Below, piece after piece: positions 1 to 8,415 of a stretch of 64,000 nucleotides of DNA (its first letter is position 1; each line of letters begins with the position of its first letter). The notes under the pieces are model-generated. The model saw only the letters and a program-made list of their open reading frames with translations, was not told where the DNA came from and did not search any database. The stretch is from CADDYT01 sp035294125 (lineage in GTDB: Bacteria; Chloroflexota; Ktedonobacteria; Ktedonobacterales; Ktedonobacteraceae), in NCBI GenBank assembly GCA_035294125.1, contig DATGLM010000071.1:75756-139755 (forward strand), read 5' to 3'. Both the position numbers and the translations under genes were made by a program.

Positions 1-212
1 ATCGATCTCCTCTTATGCTAGAAACATCAATATTATGTTATAGATATATGCATCTGGTATCAATGCATAATTGTTTAGCATATATTGCATAAATTGAAAT
101 AAATCTGTCTCACAAGCGCACATACAAAACGGAAGGGTGAAGTATATCCCGACCAGATATGTAAAATGCCTGCAAAAGGTCAGGCAAGAAGAAGAGAGGA
201 GAAAGAAATTCA

Positions 213-404
213 ATGGTAGCAACGGCAATGCGCAAAAGCCTGCTGACAGCCCTCATGGTGCTCACGCTCGCGGCGGGCCTCATTACCGGCTTTGCCCACA
301 CGAAAGTGGCAGCCTTGACGCATACGATGAGTGTGCGTCCTGTTCATGGGCAAATCGCGGGTTACTGTCCTGCACCCCCTTATGTTTGTGTGCCAAAACT
401 GTAA
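213..404 (+). CDS. Small secreted peptide, unknown function
   Basis: A 63-residue product that I do not recognise. Residues 1-6 carry a basic start (one Arg, one Lys by residue 8), followed by a hydrophobic stretch to about residue 27 and a plausible signal-peptidase site near the Ala-Ala at 33-34. That would leave a mature peptide of about 29 residues. The C-terminus has two cysteines in the pattern C-P-A-P-P-Y-V-C, which could form a disulfide after export. The ATG at 213 is chosen because a purine-rich AGAGGAGA lies about 11 nt upstream, and a strong terminator hairpin follows at once, so it looks like a monocistronic gene. Bacteriocin-like, signalling or cell-surface roles are all guesses. 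Confidence 0.55.
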   Translation: MVATAMRKSLLTALMVLTLAAGLITGFAHTKVAALTHTMSVRPVHGQIAGYCPAPPYVCVPKL

Positions 405-437
405 CTCTCATTGACTGCCGCATCAATGGGAGCAGAC

Positions 438-485
438 ATGGAAGGAACTTGCTGATATTCATCGGCAAGTTCCTTCCATTTTTGT
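438..485 (+). terminator. Rho-independent terminator of the small secreted peptide gene
   Basis: A perfect 15-bp stem (438-452 with 465-479) carries a 12-nt loop and is followed by a run of five T. It sits 33 nt after the stop codon of the small peptide gene. Confidence 0.85.
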
Positions 486-694
486 GAAAATATCACAGGA
501 AACACAGCTATTAACAGAAGATGTAGTATAATTGGGCAAGAGGTAATTGCCTCATTCGTTTCATCAGAAGGATGAGCAGGCGCTATTTGAGAAAAGTTCA
601 ATGGTGCTTGAGCCAGGTTCTGGTAAAGAGCGGGCAAGAATGCTGTCCCTTGTGGTAATCCCGGTGGCTTGCTGAAAACTGGTGGGTTTTCCCC

Positions 695-747
695 TTGACA
701 AAATACGATATATCGTTATAATTAAGATAGGTAACGATATATCGTAT
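695..747 (+). promoter_or_regulatory. padR promoter with a perfect inverted-repeat operator
   Basis: TTGACA (695-700), a 16-nt spacer and TATAAT (717-722) make a near-consensus housekeeping promoter. A 16-bp sequence at 703-718 is repeated as its exact reverse complement at 732-747. Each arm contains the 10-bp palindrome CGATATATCG, and the left arm fills the spacer and enters the -10. This is the arrangement expected for autorepression by the PadR-family protein encoded just downstream. Confidence 0.85.
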
Positions 748-811
748 TGATGAGGCTGATTTCTCGAAGATACCGAATGTGCTATCGAGAAGAAAGGATG
801 GATTGAATACA

Positions 812-1603
812 ATGTTTGGTAGAAGATTTGCATACCAGTTTGAGGGCGGCGATCAAGGTTGGACTCCGCCCTGGCTGCACGATGAAGGCGAGTGGCAAGG
901 TCATGGTCCCCATGTCCATCATGGACCGCATGCTCACCATGTCCATCATGTCCACCACCATGGACCACAGTTTGGGCCGCGTTTCTTTATGCATCGTATG
1001 CGCGGGCCGTTTGGCTTCGGGCCTGGTCCTTTCGGTCCCGGTGAAAGAGGTCGGGCGTTTGGGCGCGGCGATCTGAAGTACGCGTTGCTGGAGTTATTGC
1101 AGGAGCGACCCATGCATGGCTACGAGATGATGAAGGCGCTGGAAGAGAAGTCCGGTGGTTTCTACTCCCCCAGCCCAGGCTCGGTCTATCCGACGCTGCA
1201 AATGCTGGAGGATGGAGGCCACGTGACCTCGAAGGAGACGGACGGCAAGAAAGTCTACAGCATCACAGATGCCGGGCGGGCGCTGTTGGCCGAACGCAAG
1301 AGTGAGGAGCAGCCATTTGGGCCGCCATGGATGCGCGGGCAGGGACGTGGGCGTCGTTCCCCGGAGATGCAGGCCCTGCGCAGCGAGGCCATGGAGGTCA
1401 TGCGTCTCTTCGCAATCGCGGGTCGTATAGCCTTCCAGAACCCTGAGCAGCTATCGAAGTTGCGGGCCGTCATCGAGCGTACGCGCAAAGACCTGACGGA
1501 CATGATCTACAGTTCGGACGCGGGCAAAAGCGAGGGAACAGCGCAGCAAGCAACGTCCGTCGGCAATGAATCGTCCGAAGGGCCAACAGTGGAACAGGCG
1601 TAA
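812..1603 (+). CDS. PadR-family transcriptional repressor with His-rich N-terminal tail
   Basis: Residues about 86-160 form a PadR winged helix: start G-D-L-K-Y-A-L-L-E-L-L, the P-M-H-G-Y-E-M box, the S-P-G-S-V-Y-P-T-L turn and a K-K-V-Y wing. The family binds palindromic operators as dimers, and the C-terminal helix (about 190-235) fits the dimerisation segment. Ahead of the domain, residues 31-50 hold twelve histidines in Gly/Pro-rich sequence, which suggests metal binding, though that is inference. The ATG at 812 is preferred over the in-frame GTG at 779 because AGAAAGGA lies 13 nt upstream of it. The perfect operator overlapping its own promoter argues for autoregulation. No target transporter lies beside it. 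Confidence 0.9.
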   Translation: MFGRRFAYQFEGGDQGWTPPWLHDEGEWQGHGPHVHHGPHAHHVHHVHHHGPQFGPRFFMHRMRGPFGFGPGPFGPGERGRAFGRGDLKYALLELLQERPMHGYEMMKALEEKSGGFYSPSPGSVYPTLQMLEDGGHVTSKETDGKKVYSITDAGRALLAERKSEEQPFGPPWMRGQGRGRRSPEMQALRSEAMEVMRLFAIAGRIAFQNPEQLSKLRAVIERTRKDLTDMIYSSDAGKSEGTAQQATSVGNESSEGPTVEQA

Positions 1604-1623
1604 ACTTCATAGCGATCCTGGAA

Positions 1624-1668
1624 GAAACAGGTAGTCAGTTTAAGCAACTGGCTATCTGTTTCTTTGTA
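1624..1668 (+). terminator. Terminator downstream of padR
   Basis: A long stem with two G-T wobbles (GAAACAGGTAGTCAGTT against AACTGGCTATCTGTTTC) and a short loop is followed by TTTGT. It lies 21 nt after the padR stop codon. Confidence 0.7.
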
Positions 1669-1863
1669 GCAAACCCATCTTATTATCCTTGTGTAAAGAC
1701 AAGAATTAGGTTATACTGTGGAAGACGGGTATCTCCTTGCCACTCTGTGGGCGCGGTGGTGGGGACGCAAGATATCCCGTTGTATTTTTGACACTCATAT
1801 TTCCAACCTTTTCCTCAATTTCTCTAGAAACCCTTCAGTTTACTACCACTTTGCCTCTGGATG

Positions 1864-1872
1864 TGTTATACT
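1864..1872 (+). promoter_or_regulatory. Extended -10 promoter of the TPR gene
   Basis: TG, one base, then TATACT gives an extended -10. The predicted start near 1879 leaves a short leader containing the AAGGAGG ribosome site at 1889-1895. No matching -35 is visible. Confidence 0.5.
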
Positions 1873-1904
1873 GTCACTATTGCAAGGGAAGGAGGTCCTA
1901 TGCT

Positions 1905-3086
1905 ATGGAGGATATTCAAGTAGACAATCAGGTGTTGCTGAATCGCGCCCGGCTGCGTCTTGAAGAGGGTCAACCGGAAAGTGCACGTGAGGTCCTTGAG
2001 CGAATTCACCCTGAAAACACAGCGCAACAACAAGAAGTCGACTATTTACGAGCATGGGGTTATGTGCTCGAAGCATCCTGGGAAGAGGCGGAAGCTATCC
2101 TGGCATGTCTTGTTGAAACTATAGAGGCAGAGGCAGAAGATAATGATGAGATTCAGACGAATGAGCATCGTAAACGGCATGCTCTCTGCCGTTTCTATCT
2201 GGGCAATGTTGCTGTCAATATTGGACGTTACGATGATGCTGCTCGCCACTATACAAGATGTATCAGATTACTTCAGGATCGCAGAATTCAGACCTCTAAA
2301 TTGCAGCCTATTCGTGTGAGGGCGCGCTATTATCTGGGTATGACATGCATTGAACGCGGCCTCTATTCTGCTGCCAGGCAGTATTATGAAGAATCGCTCA
2401 AGCTTTTTGAAGGGGTGCTTTCTTCCTCAGAAGGGGATTGGAGAGAGGACCTGGCCAATATATACTATGGTTTATGTAATCTCTCTTGGAAGAGCGGAAA
2501 GTTGATAGATGCCCTGGAAATGGGAAAAACAGCTTTAAATCTCTATAAAGAGTTGGATATGCCTATCATGGTAAGTCGTATGCATAACCACCTCGGCCAT
2601 GTTTACAGGTTGCTAGGCGAGTTTCGCGAGGCTTCAGATCAATTCACGAATTCGCTGGCAATTGCTACCGCGTGCGAAAATCCCAGGATGATTATGCTTA
2701 ATTGTTCCGCGCTTGCTAAGTTGCGTATGGACGAAGGACGGCTGAAAGAGGCCAGAGAATATGCTGATCTGTCCCTGAGTTTTACCAGACGTTTCCAGAA
2801 TAACGATTTAATTGGTCAGGCTTATCTGACGGTTGGAATAGTAGCGCAGGCTGAAGCCGAGCAACTATCAGGAGCACGGGCGCACGAACGTATGGAGGAA
2901 GCGCTTCGTTATTTTGAGCAGGCGTGTAATCTGCTGGACGAAACGCAGGCTTATGGCCTTATTGCTGAAGCCTATGGCAAGAGGGCTGAGTTGTTGGAGA
3001 TGTTGGGGCGGACGCAGGAGGCTGTGGTTTGCTGGCGCTCTGCTGTGAAGGCACAGGGGGATAGCTACGGAACTGCCTGGAATTAG
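1905..3086 (+). CDS. Tetratricopeptide-repeat protein
   Basis: A 393-residue soluble protein made almost entirely of paired amphipathic helices. Clear TPR units include one around residues 140-175 (R-A-R-Y-Y-L-G-M-T ending in Y-E-E-S-L) and others with the G-x-x-x-E-A-x-x-x-x-x-x-x-A-L-x-I pattern near 215-300. There is no DNA-binding, kinase or membrane segment. The second ATG of two close ones, at 1905, keeps the frame and stands 9 nt after a full AAGGAGG site. Such proteins are scaffolds or signalling adaptors, and a partner cannot be named from the neighbourhood. The upstream in-frame codons to 1737 are probably untranslated. Confidence 0.8.
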   Translation: MEDIQVDNQVLLNRARLRLEEGQPESAREVLERIHPENTAQQQEVDYLRAWGYVLEASWEEAEAILACLVETIEAEAEDNDEIQTNEHRKRHALCRFYLGNVAVNIGRYDDAARHYTRCIRLLQDRRIQTSKLQPIRVRARYYLGMTCIERGLYSAARQYYEESLKLFEGVLSSSEGDWREDLANIYYGLCNLSWKSGKLIDALEMGKTALNLYKELDMPIMVSRMHNHLGHVYRLLGEFREASDQFTNSLAIATACENPRMIMLNCSALAKLRMDEGRLKEAREYADLSLSFTRRFQNNDLIGQAYLTVGIVAQAEAEQLSGARAHERMEEALRYFEQACNLLDETQAYGLIAEAYGKRAELLEMLGRTQEAVVCWRSAVKAQGDSYGTAWN

Positions 3087-3170
3087 TCAGGCTGGATATC
3101 ATCTCTTATGATAGAGAGTAGATATCCAGACGGGATGTCTTGTTCGACACAGGCTTAAGAAAAGGACATC

Positions 3171-4133
3171 ATGATACAGGTAGATCATCGCAGGCTTGGG
3201 GCGTCACCCGTAACGGTTCCGGCGCTGGGAATCGGCATCTGGAGCTGGGGCGACCGGCGTTTCTGGGGCTACGGCCATAGCTATACACAGGCCGATATCG
3301 TGCAGGCTTTTGAGACATGCATGGATGACGGTCTCAATTTTTTTGATACGGCGGAAATGTATGGTCAGGGGGAATCGGAGCGGCTGCTGGGGCAGTGCAT
3401 ACGCGAGTATGGACGCGGGCGGCGCGTCATCATCGCCACGAAGTTCGCGCCTATGCCCACCCGCTTCTCCGCGCGTACACTGCTCGACGCGCTCGACGCC
3501 AGTCTTGAGCGGCTGGGCGTGCAGACTATCGATCTTTACCAGATTCACTGGCCCTACACTTTTCTAAGCATCGATGCATTGATGGATATGCTGGCGATAG
3601 CGGTGCGTTCCGGCAAGGTGCGGGCGGTGGGCGTGAGCAATTACAATGTGAAGCAGATGCAGCGGGCGGCGGCCCGTCTGGCACGGCACGATATCCCACT
3701 GGCCTCCAACCAGGTGCATTATAGCCTGCTGCATCGCAAGCCAGAGCAGAACGGTGTGCTGGCGGCCTGCAAGCAGATGAACGTGGCGCTTATTGCCTAC
3801 AGCCCGCTTGAGCAGGGGCTGCTGACGGGCAAATTTCGTGTAAATAATCCCAATGCGATGCCGATTACGGGAGCGCGCCGTTTCCAGGCAACCTTTCGTA
3901 CCTCCAATCGTAAGAAGATGGAGCCGTTGCTGCAAACGATGCAGGACATTGCTGGCGAGCGTGGCAAGACGATGAGCCAGGTGGCGCTCAACTGGCTGCT
4001 GTGCAAGGGCGATTTTGTGATTCCCATACCAGGAGCGAAGAATGGGCGGCAGGCCAGCGAGAACGCCGGTGCGCTCGGCTGGCAACTGACCAGCGAAGAG
4101 ATGCAGAAGCTCGACCGTATGTCGCTATTTTGA
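3171..4133 (+). CDS. Aldo/keto reductase
   Basis: A 320-residue NAD(P)H-dependent oxidoreductase with a (beta/alpha)8 barrel. The catalytic tetrad is visible as Asp59 and Tyr64 in F-D-T-A-E-M-Y-G, Lys91 in A-T-K-F and His126 in Q-I-H-W-P. The cofactor end has the S-N-Q-V-H-Y-S and S-P-L-E-Q-G-L-L-T-G-K signatures and I-P-I-P-G-A-K near residue 285. Length and motifs are typical of the family, whose members reduce aldehydes and ketones in the cytosol, but the substrate cannot be read. A purine-rich AAAAGGA precedes the ATG. The gene stands alone between the TPR gene and a palindromic repeat. Confidence 0.95.
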   Translation: MIQVDHRRLGASPVTVPALGIGIWSWGDRRFWGYGHSYTQADIVQAFETCMDDGLNFFDTAEMYGQGESERLLGQCIREYGRGRRVIIATKFAPMPTRFSARTLLDALDASLERLGVQTIDLYQIHWPYTFLSIDALMDMLAIAVRSGKVRAVGVSNYNVKQMQRAAARLARHDIPLASNQVHYSLLHRKPEQNGVLAACKQMNVALIAYSPLEQGLLTGKFRVNNPNAMPITGARRFQATFRTSNRKKMEPLLQTMQDIAGERGKTMSQVALNWLLCKGDFVIPIPGAKNGRQASENAGALGWQLTSEEMQKLDRMSLF

Positions 4134-4138
4134 CCCGG

Positions 4139-4174
4139 ACATGTCATTCTGAGCGAGAGCGAAGAATGACATGT
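4139..4174. repeat. Intergenic palindromic repeat, copy A
   Basis: A perfect 12-bp stem (4139-4150 with 4163-4174) surrounds a GAGCGAGAGCGA loop. The core GTCATTCTGAGCG...AGCGAAGAATG recurs at 37696, and a relative occurs at 48292. It lies between convergent genes and could double as a terminator, but has no T-tract. Confidence 0.7.
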
Positions 4175-4195
4175 GAGAGACTTTTCCCTGGTTGA

Positions 4196-5050
4196 TTATG
4201 TTGTTTCCGGTTTGAGACGGACGAGCATGAGGCCGAACCAGAAGGCCCAGAGGGCGAAGAGAAGGATGGCGGGGGTGGTGAAGATGGACTGGCTTTCGTT
4301 GGAGACGGTGGCGACGCCAACGGCGCTGCTGATGAGAAAAGCAGTGAGCAGGATGGCAGCGTAGCCGAAGGCCACCCAGATGCCAGGCCAGAGCTTCAGT
4401 CCGGCGCGGCTGATGACGACGCCGAAGAGCAGGCAGGAGAGGCCCAGCAAACCGCCGCCCACGGTGTAAGTCAGGATGGTGAAGAGGCTGGAAAGCGTTG
4501 GCAAGCTGGCAGGAAGTACAGTGGCAGCGGAAGTGAAGCTGGTGATAGTGAGATAGGTGGTGCTGGCAAGCGTGGCAAAGGCGAAGACGACGATGCCGAC
4601 GAGACCCATCCAGGCCGCGAGCACCGCGAAGCCCTTCCCTCGCCACGCCTCGGCAAGCAGAGCAGCGCTTTCAGCCTCTTCCTCCTCGTCTTCTGCATCG
4701 TCTTTATCTTCCTCATCTTCTGTTTCGTCCTCGCTCTCTTCGTCTTCCTCTTCCCGGCCCAGGATTTCCTGCGCTACGATGATGCGAAAAAGGGTGAAAG
4801 GCAGGCTCCACAGACAGACAAAGGCGGCTATCAGCAACAGGCGATAGACCAGGAAGGAGCCGGTATGCCGGAAAATCCAGCCCAGGTAGGGAGTGTAATG
4901 GCCGCTGCCCGTCGCCGCCAGCGCGGAGCTATAGCCCTGCGGGATGAGAATGGCAACCTGATAAAGTGGGATGCCCACGGCAAGCAAGAGCGAGCCGATA
5001 AGATAGTAAACGCCGTTAGCGCGCAGCTTTGCTAAGAATGTCCGTTGCAT
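4196..5050 (-). CDS. Multi-pass membrane protein with acidic loop, unknown function
   Basis: A 284-residue protein with about six hydrophobic segments: near 15-35, 66-90, 143-165, 190-212, 224-243 and 257-276. Between the second and third lies a loop of roughly 30 residues that is almost all Glu and Asp (about residues 98-127). No family motif is recognised. The loop should lie on one face of the membrane and might bind cations or basic partners, which is speculation. Translation starts at the only well-placed ATG, with a weak ribosome site. The gene converges with the aldo/keto reductase across the palindromic repeat. Confidence 0.75.
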   Translation of the reverse strand: MQRTFLAKLRANGVYYLIGSLLLAVGIPLYQVAILIPQGYSSALAATGSGHYTPYLGWIFRHTGSFLVYRLLLIAAFVCLWSLPFTLFRIIVAQEILGREEEDEESEDETEDEEDKDDAEDEEEEAESAALLAEAWRGKGFAVLAAWMGLVGIVVFAFATLASTTYLTITSFTSAATVLPASLPTLSSLFTILTYTVGGGLLGLSCLLFGVVISRAGLKLWPGIWVAFGYAAILLTAFLISSAVGVATVSNESQSIFTTPAILLFALWAFWFGLMLVRLKPETT

Positions 5051-5234
5051 AGGAAAATGCTTTCAGTTTTTTTCTTATCATAGAGCAGTCGGAAGAGAGT
5101 TGCAAGCAACTCCTCTAACTGAGGCATATGTAAGGCTCACTACGGGCAAATTGCGCGTGGCAGGATCCAGGACTGTTGTGATTATACCTGAAATGATCGG
5201 ATTAAGGAAGAGATATGGGAAAATGTGGGTGAAG

Positions 5235-5267
5235 CGTCCTGACGATTAGAGAGGAATCGTCAGGACG
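5235..5267 (-). terminator. Hairpin at the 3' end of the pseudokinase gene
   Basis: A perfect 13-bp stem (5235-5247 with 5255-5267) overlaps the stop codon of the minus-strand pseudokinase gene. Only a scattered T-rich stretch follows it, so it may terminate weakly or stabilise the 3' end. Confidence 0.5.
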
Positions 5268-7162
5268 TTGTGGCCTTCGCGACCGGACTGGACAAGGTGG
5301 GAGACGAAGATTTCGACGACGAAGGGCTTTTCGTAAAGCGGGCGGCGCTCCTTGTCCAGGAAGAAGATGTGCAGTCGGTCTCGTCGCCCGCTCGGCCCGC
5401 TGCTTATTGCCTGCATAGGGATGGTGACATCGGCAGCGTAGTCGGGGGCAGGAATGGCTACAGCGGCCTGCTGCACAATGTAGGCGAAGCTTTGATAGAG
5501 CACAGAGCGCACCTCGATGTAGACCACTTCACCTTCGACCAGGGCGCTTAACCCCTGCGGGGTTCTCGCCCTGCGCTCTCGCAGGCTCTCACCCGGCGTA
5601 GGTGGCACAGCAGGCTGGGAGCGGCCCATCAGGCGAATGCGGATCGCATAGGGCTGATTAGGCTGCACGCGCATTGGGGTTTCGATGATGGCTGCCGCCG
5701 TGGTTGTATGCTGCTGTTCGCCCAGGAAGAACTCCCGCAATCGCTTAAGCCAGAGGGATTCTTTCGCCAGTGGAGCTTTCTCCACGGGGGATTGCTGCCC
5801 CGTACCTATGATGGGCAGCAATGCGGTGACGCGCTTGCGCCATCTCTGACTCTGCTTCTGATCTTGCGCTGGTGGAGCGGCGACATGAACGGCCTCTGTA
5901 TCCCTGATAGCGAAAGGATCATGCTCAATGTCGCCCTGAAACGGCGCTGGTTGTATCGCCTGGGTGGGTATCTCTTCAACAGCGGCCCGGGACTCCTGGG
6001 AAGCAGCGTCTGCCGGTGCGTTTGTGGAGGAAGGCGCGGTGGAAGCGCTACCGGGAGTTCTTGCCTGCTTCAAAGGTGTGATCGTGACGGTCTCTTCGAG
6101 ATACCAGTTCTCGTCCTCTGCCTCGTTTTCTACTCCGGACAGCGCAGCAGCTTTGACCTGGGTCAGTCTGGAAGCCGGGCGCTTCTGATCGACGTCGGTG
6201 AGGGCCGCAATCATGGCGCTGGCGTTCTGGAAGCGTTCAGCGAGATCGAGGGCAAGAGCGCGCGTGACCAGTTCATCGACGCTATTGCTGACACGCGGAT
6301 TGAGATCGCGAGGAGAGCGCAATGAACGGGTTGGATGCTGCTGTCGTGTGGTGGCATCTTCGGGCGCCTGGCCGGTGAGCAGGAGATAGAAGATGGCCCC
6401 GATACTGTACAGGTCGGAACGCGCTTCGGCGTTTCCCTCCAACGCTTCCGGTGCCATAAACGGATCGGTCTGCGTAGAAAGCGCGCCGCAAGGAAGCAGG
6501 CCGCGCACCCTGGTCGGCAGCCACGAGACCATTAAGGCGAGCTGGCTTTGATAGCTATCCTCGTTCAGGACGATGGCCTGCGGGTCGAGGCCACCGATAA
6601 CGATGTTCTGCCGGTGCAGGTATTCAAGGGAGAAGCAGAGACGCGTCATCCAGTCAAGCGTGACCTGTTCGTTGGGCAGGCCCGCCCCACTTTGCAACAG
6701 GTCGTTCAAGGTATGGAGCTGGGATGGTGTGTCCCCGGAAAGCCAACCAGTGACAAGGTAGAGATGGTTCTGGAAATAGCGCAGATCGACGACGGGCATG
6801 GTGTATGGAATGCGCTGGCGGCGCAACAGGTCATATTCGTCCTTTACCGCGTCTTTAATGGCGTTGCGCGCCTCTTCGTTCACATCGTTCAGGTCGAGGT
6901 CGCGAATGGCGACGGGCCGCTGTTGCTGGTTATCGTAGGCGAAGAATAGCGTGACGTAAGGCTGCCGTCGTACAAGAGAAGTAATACGATAGCGTGTCGC
7001 GATGTCGATATCATCTTCCAGAAGAGAGTGATTGTCTGCTTTGTCGATGCGAGCGCCGCATGAGCTACAGAACAGAGCCTGTGAGGGCAGCGTTGCATTA
7101 CACTGTGGGCAGTTAATGAGTCCAGAGAAATCCTGCTCGGTTCGTGGTTGTGCCATGCTCAT
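5246..7162 (-). CDS. Zinc-ribbon protein kinase-like protein, probably a pseudokinase
   Basis: A 638-residue protein. Residues 18-35 form a zinc ribbon (Cys18, Cys21, Cys32, Cys35). Residues about 55-325 follow the Ser/Thr kinase fold: V-A-I-R stands for V-A-I-K at 84-87, an A-P-E box is at 237-239, and S-D-L-Y-S-I-G-A-I-F-Y surrounds Asp250. The catalytic loop is wrong, because the H-R-D-L-K-P-x-N motif reads I-G-G-L-D-P-Q-A at 189-196 and no D-F-G is present. ATP phosphotransfer is therefore unlikely. A disordered middle is followed by an unrecognised beta-rich C-terminal region (about 490-638). Such proteins usually act as scaffolds or allosteric regulators. The gene is divergent from nuoJ. 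Confidence 0.85.
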   Translation of the reverse strand: MSMAQPRTEQDFSGLINCPQCNATLPSQALFCSSCGARIDKADNHSLLEDDIDIATRYRITSLVRRQPYVTLFFAYDNQQQRPVAIRDLDLNDVNEEARNAIKDAVKDEYDLLRRQRIPYTMPVVDLRYFQNHLYLVTGWLSGDTPSQLHTLNDLLQSGAGLPNEQVTLDWMTRLCFSLEYLHRQNIVIGGLDPQAIVLNEDSYQSQLALMVSWLPTRVRGLLPCGALSTQTDPFMAPEALEGNAEARSDLYSIGAIFYLLLTGQAPEDATTRQQHPTRSLRSPRDLNPRVSNSVDELVTRALALDLAERFQNASAMIAALTDVDQKRPASRLTQVKAAALSGVENEAEDENWYLEETVTITPLKQARTPGSASTAPSSTNAPADAASQESRAAVEEIPTQAIQPAPFQGDIEHDPFAIRDTEAVHVAAPPAQDQKQSQRWRKRVTALLPIIGTGQQSPVEKAPLAKESLWLKRLREFFLGEQQHTTTAAAIIETPMRVQPNQPYAIRIRLMGRSQPAVPPTPGESLRERRARTPQGLSALVEGEVVYIEVRSVLYQSFAYIVQQAAVAIPAPDYAADVTIPMQAISSGPSGRRDRLHIFFLDKERRPLYEKPFVVEIFVSHLVQSGREGHNVLTIPL

Positions 7163-7207
7163 AAGACTTCTTCCCTTGAAAGCTGCTTAGTAAATTGGTA
7201 CAGACAA

Positions 7208-7216
7208 ATTATAGCA
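7208..7216 (-). promoter_or_regulatory. Extended -10 promoter of the pseudokinase gene
   Basis: Reading the minus strand, TG, C, then TATAAT gives a consensus extended -10 about 45 nt upstream of the start codon. The -35 is weak. Confidence 0.55.
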
Positions 7217-7425
7217 TAGTCACTGTTTTTGCGGTAGCAAATGTTCCCTGTATCACCCATTTTCGTCATTGATAAATGAAATTCCCGCTGAAAACAGAGG
7301 GCAGTTGCTATTTCTCTTTAGTAATACGAATGAGTCGGGCGGGTGGTTGACGCATAGGAGCGAGTGGGCGTTCAATCGTCGCGCCTGTAAAGCGCGTTTG
7401 AGTTGAAAGCAGTCGAGCATTACCC

Positions 7426-7454
7426 TTGTCACCTTGCTGATGTTTTGATAGAAT
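7426..7454 (+). promoter_or_regulatory. nuoJKLMN promoter
   Basis: TTGTCA (7426-7431), a 17-nt spacer ending in TGA, and TAGAAT (7449-7454). The predicted start near 7461 gives a leader of about 95 nt. The rest of the 7163-7556 gap holds nothing else I can name. Confidence 0.6.
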
Positions 7455-7556
7455 TTCACAAGGACGTATATGTGACCTCATCTGGCGGGCAGGTTGCTCG
7501 TTACAATACATAGAGAAGCTGATAATCCACATCCGCTCTCACTCGGAGGTTATTCT

Positions 7557-8090
7557 ATGGATTTAGCCACGTTACTTTTCTGGATTATCGCCGTCACCCT
7601 GGTGGGGGCGGCGTTGATGGTGGTGCTGTTGCGCAGCGTTGTCCACAGTGCTCTGGCGCTGATTGTGGTATTTGGAATGGCCGCTGGCATCTATTTGCTG
7701 CTCAATGCTGAGTTCATCGCTATTGTGCAAATTCTTATCTATGCCGGGGCGGTAACGATCCTGATACTCTTTGCCCTCATGTTGACGCGCACGACGAATA
7801 TCAATCGTGACAGCAACCCGACCAACAGGTTGTGGTGGGTCGCATTCATCATCTGTTTGCTGGTAGGGGCGGGTACAATCCTGGCTGTGACCATCAGCCC
7901 GCATGCTGTCGCTGTGAACGGAAACGGCGGCGGGCAGATTCCGGCGAACATCAGCAATGTCGTGCGTATCGGGCAGTTGTTGTATAGTCCATCGAGCTAT
8001 AGCTACGTGCTGCCCTTTGAAATTGCGTCCCTCGTTCTGCTGGTAGCGATCGTGGGCGCGATTGTGATAGGCAGGGAGGAGGATCAATAA
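7557..8090 (+). CDS. nuoJ: NADH-quinone oxidoreductase subunit J
   Basis: A 177-residue membrane subunit of respiratory complex I with five hydrophobic segments. The E-F-I-A-I-V-Q-I-L-I-Y-A-G-A-V box, which includes the pi-bulge helix of transmembrane segment 3, marks NuoJ clearly. The ATG at 7557 follows GGAGG by 7 nt, and the in-frame GTG-type start further upstream is not needed. It is the first gene of a five-gene set. Its stop codon overlaps the nuoK start by one base (TAATG), which implies translational coupling. Confidence 0.95.
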   Translation: MDLATLLFWIIAVTLVGAALMVVLLRSVVHSALALIVVFGMAAGIYLLLNAEFIAIVQILIYAGAVTILILFALMLTRTTNINRDSNPTNRLWWVAFIICLLVGAGTILAVTISPHAVAVNGNGGGQIPANISNVVRIGQLLYSPSSYSYVLPFEIASLVLLVAIVGAIVIGREEDQ

Positions 8091-8410
8091 TGTTGACACT
8101 CTATCATTTCGTGGCCCTGGGCGCAATTCTCTTCTGTATCGGTCTCTATGGCGCGATTTCCAAGAAGAATGCTGTAGCCGTTCTGATGGGCATTGAGATC
8201 ATGCTCAATGCCGTCAATATTACTATGGTAGGTTTCTCGTTTTTTAATACTGTCAAGCCGTATTCCACCTATTTAACCGGGCAGATCTTCGCCATCTTCA
8301 TTATTACGGTGGCAGCAGCGGAGGCGGCGGTGGCTCTGGCGATGATTATTTCAATTTATCGCAAGCGCAGCACAGTGGATGTCGGCGAAATTGATATGAT
8401 GAGGTGGTGA
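8090..8410 (+). CDS. nuoK: NADH-quinone oxidoreductase subunit K
   Basis: A 106-residue, three-helix subunit, close to the usual 100 residues. The two membrane glutamates that belong to the central proton-transfer axis are present at Glu36 (G-I-E-I-M-L-N) and Glu78 (A-A-A-E-A-A-V-A-L-A). It sits in the inner membrane between NuoJ and NuoL-type antiporter subunits. Coupled to nuoJ by TAATG, its end lies 5 nt before the chosen nuoL start. Confidence 0.97.
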   Translation: MLTLYHFVALGAILFCIGLYGAISKKNAVAVLMGIEIMLNAVNITMVGFSFFNTVKPYSTYLTGQIFAIFIITVAAAEAAVALAMIISIYRKRSTVDVGEIDMMRW

Positions 8411-8415
8411 ATTCT

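Noticed and set aside
4557..4847. Serine-rich open frame on the plus strand
   Set aside because: It is the complement of the Glu/Asp-rich loop of the membrane protein on the other strand.
7253..7532. Two short minus-strand frames between the pseudokinase and nuoJ
   Set aside because: They overlap the nuo promoter, lack ribosome sites and have random composition.
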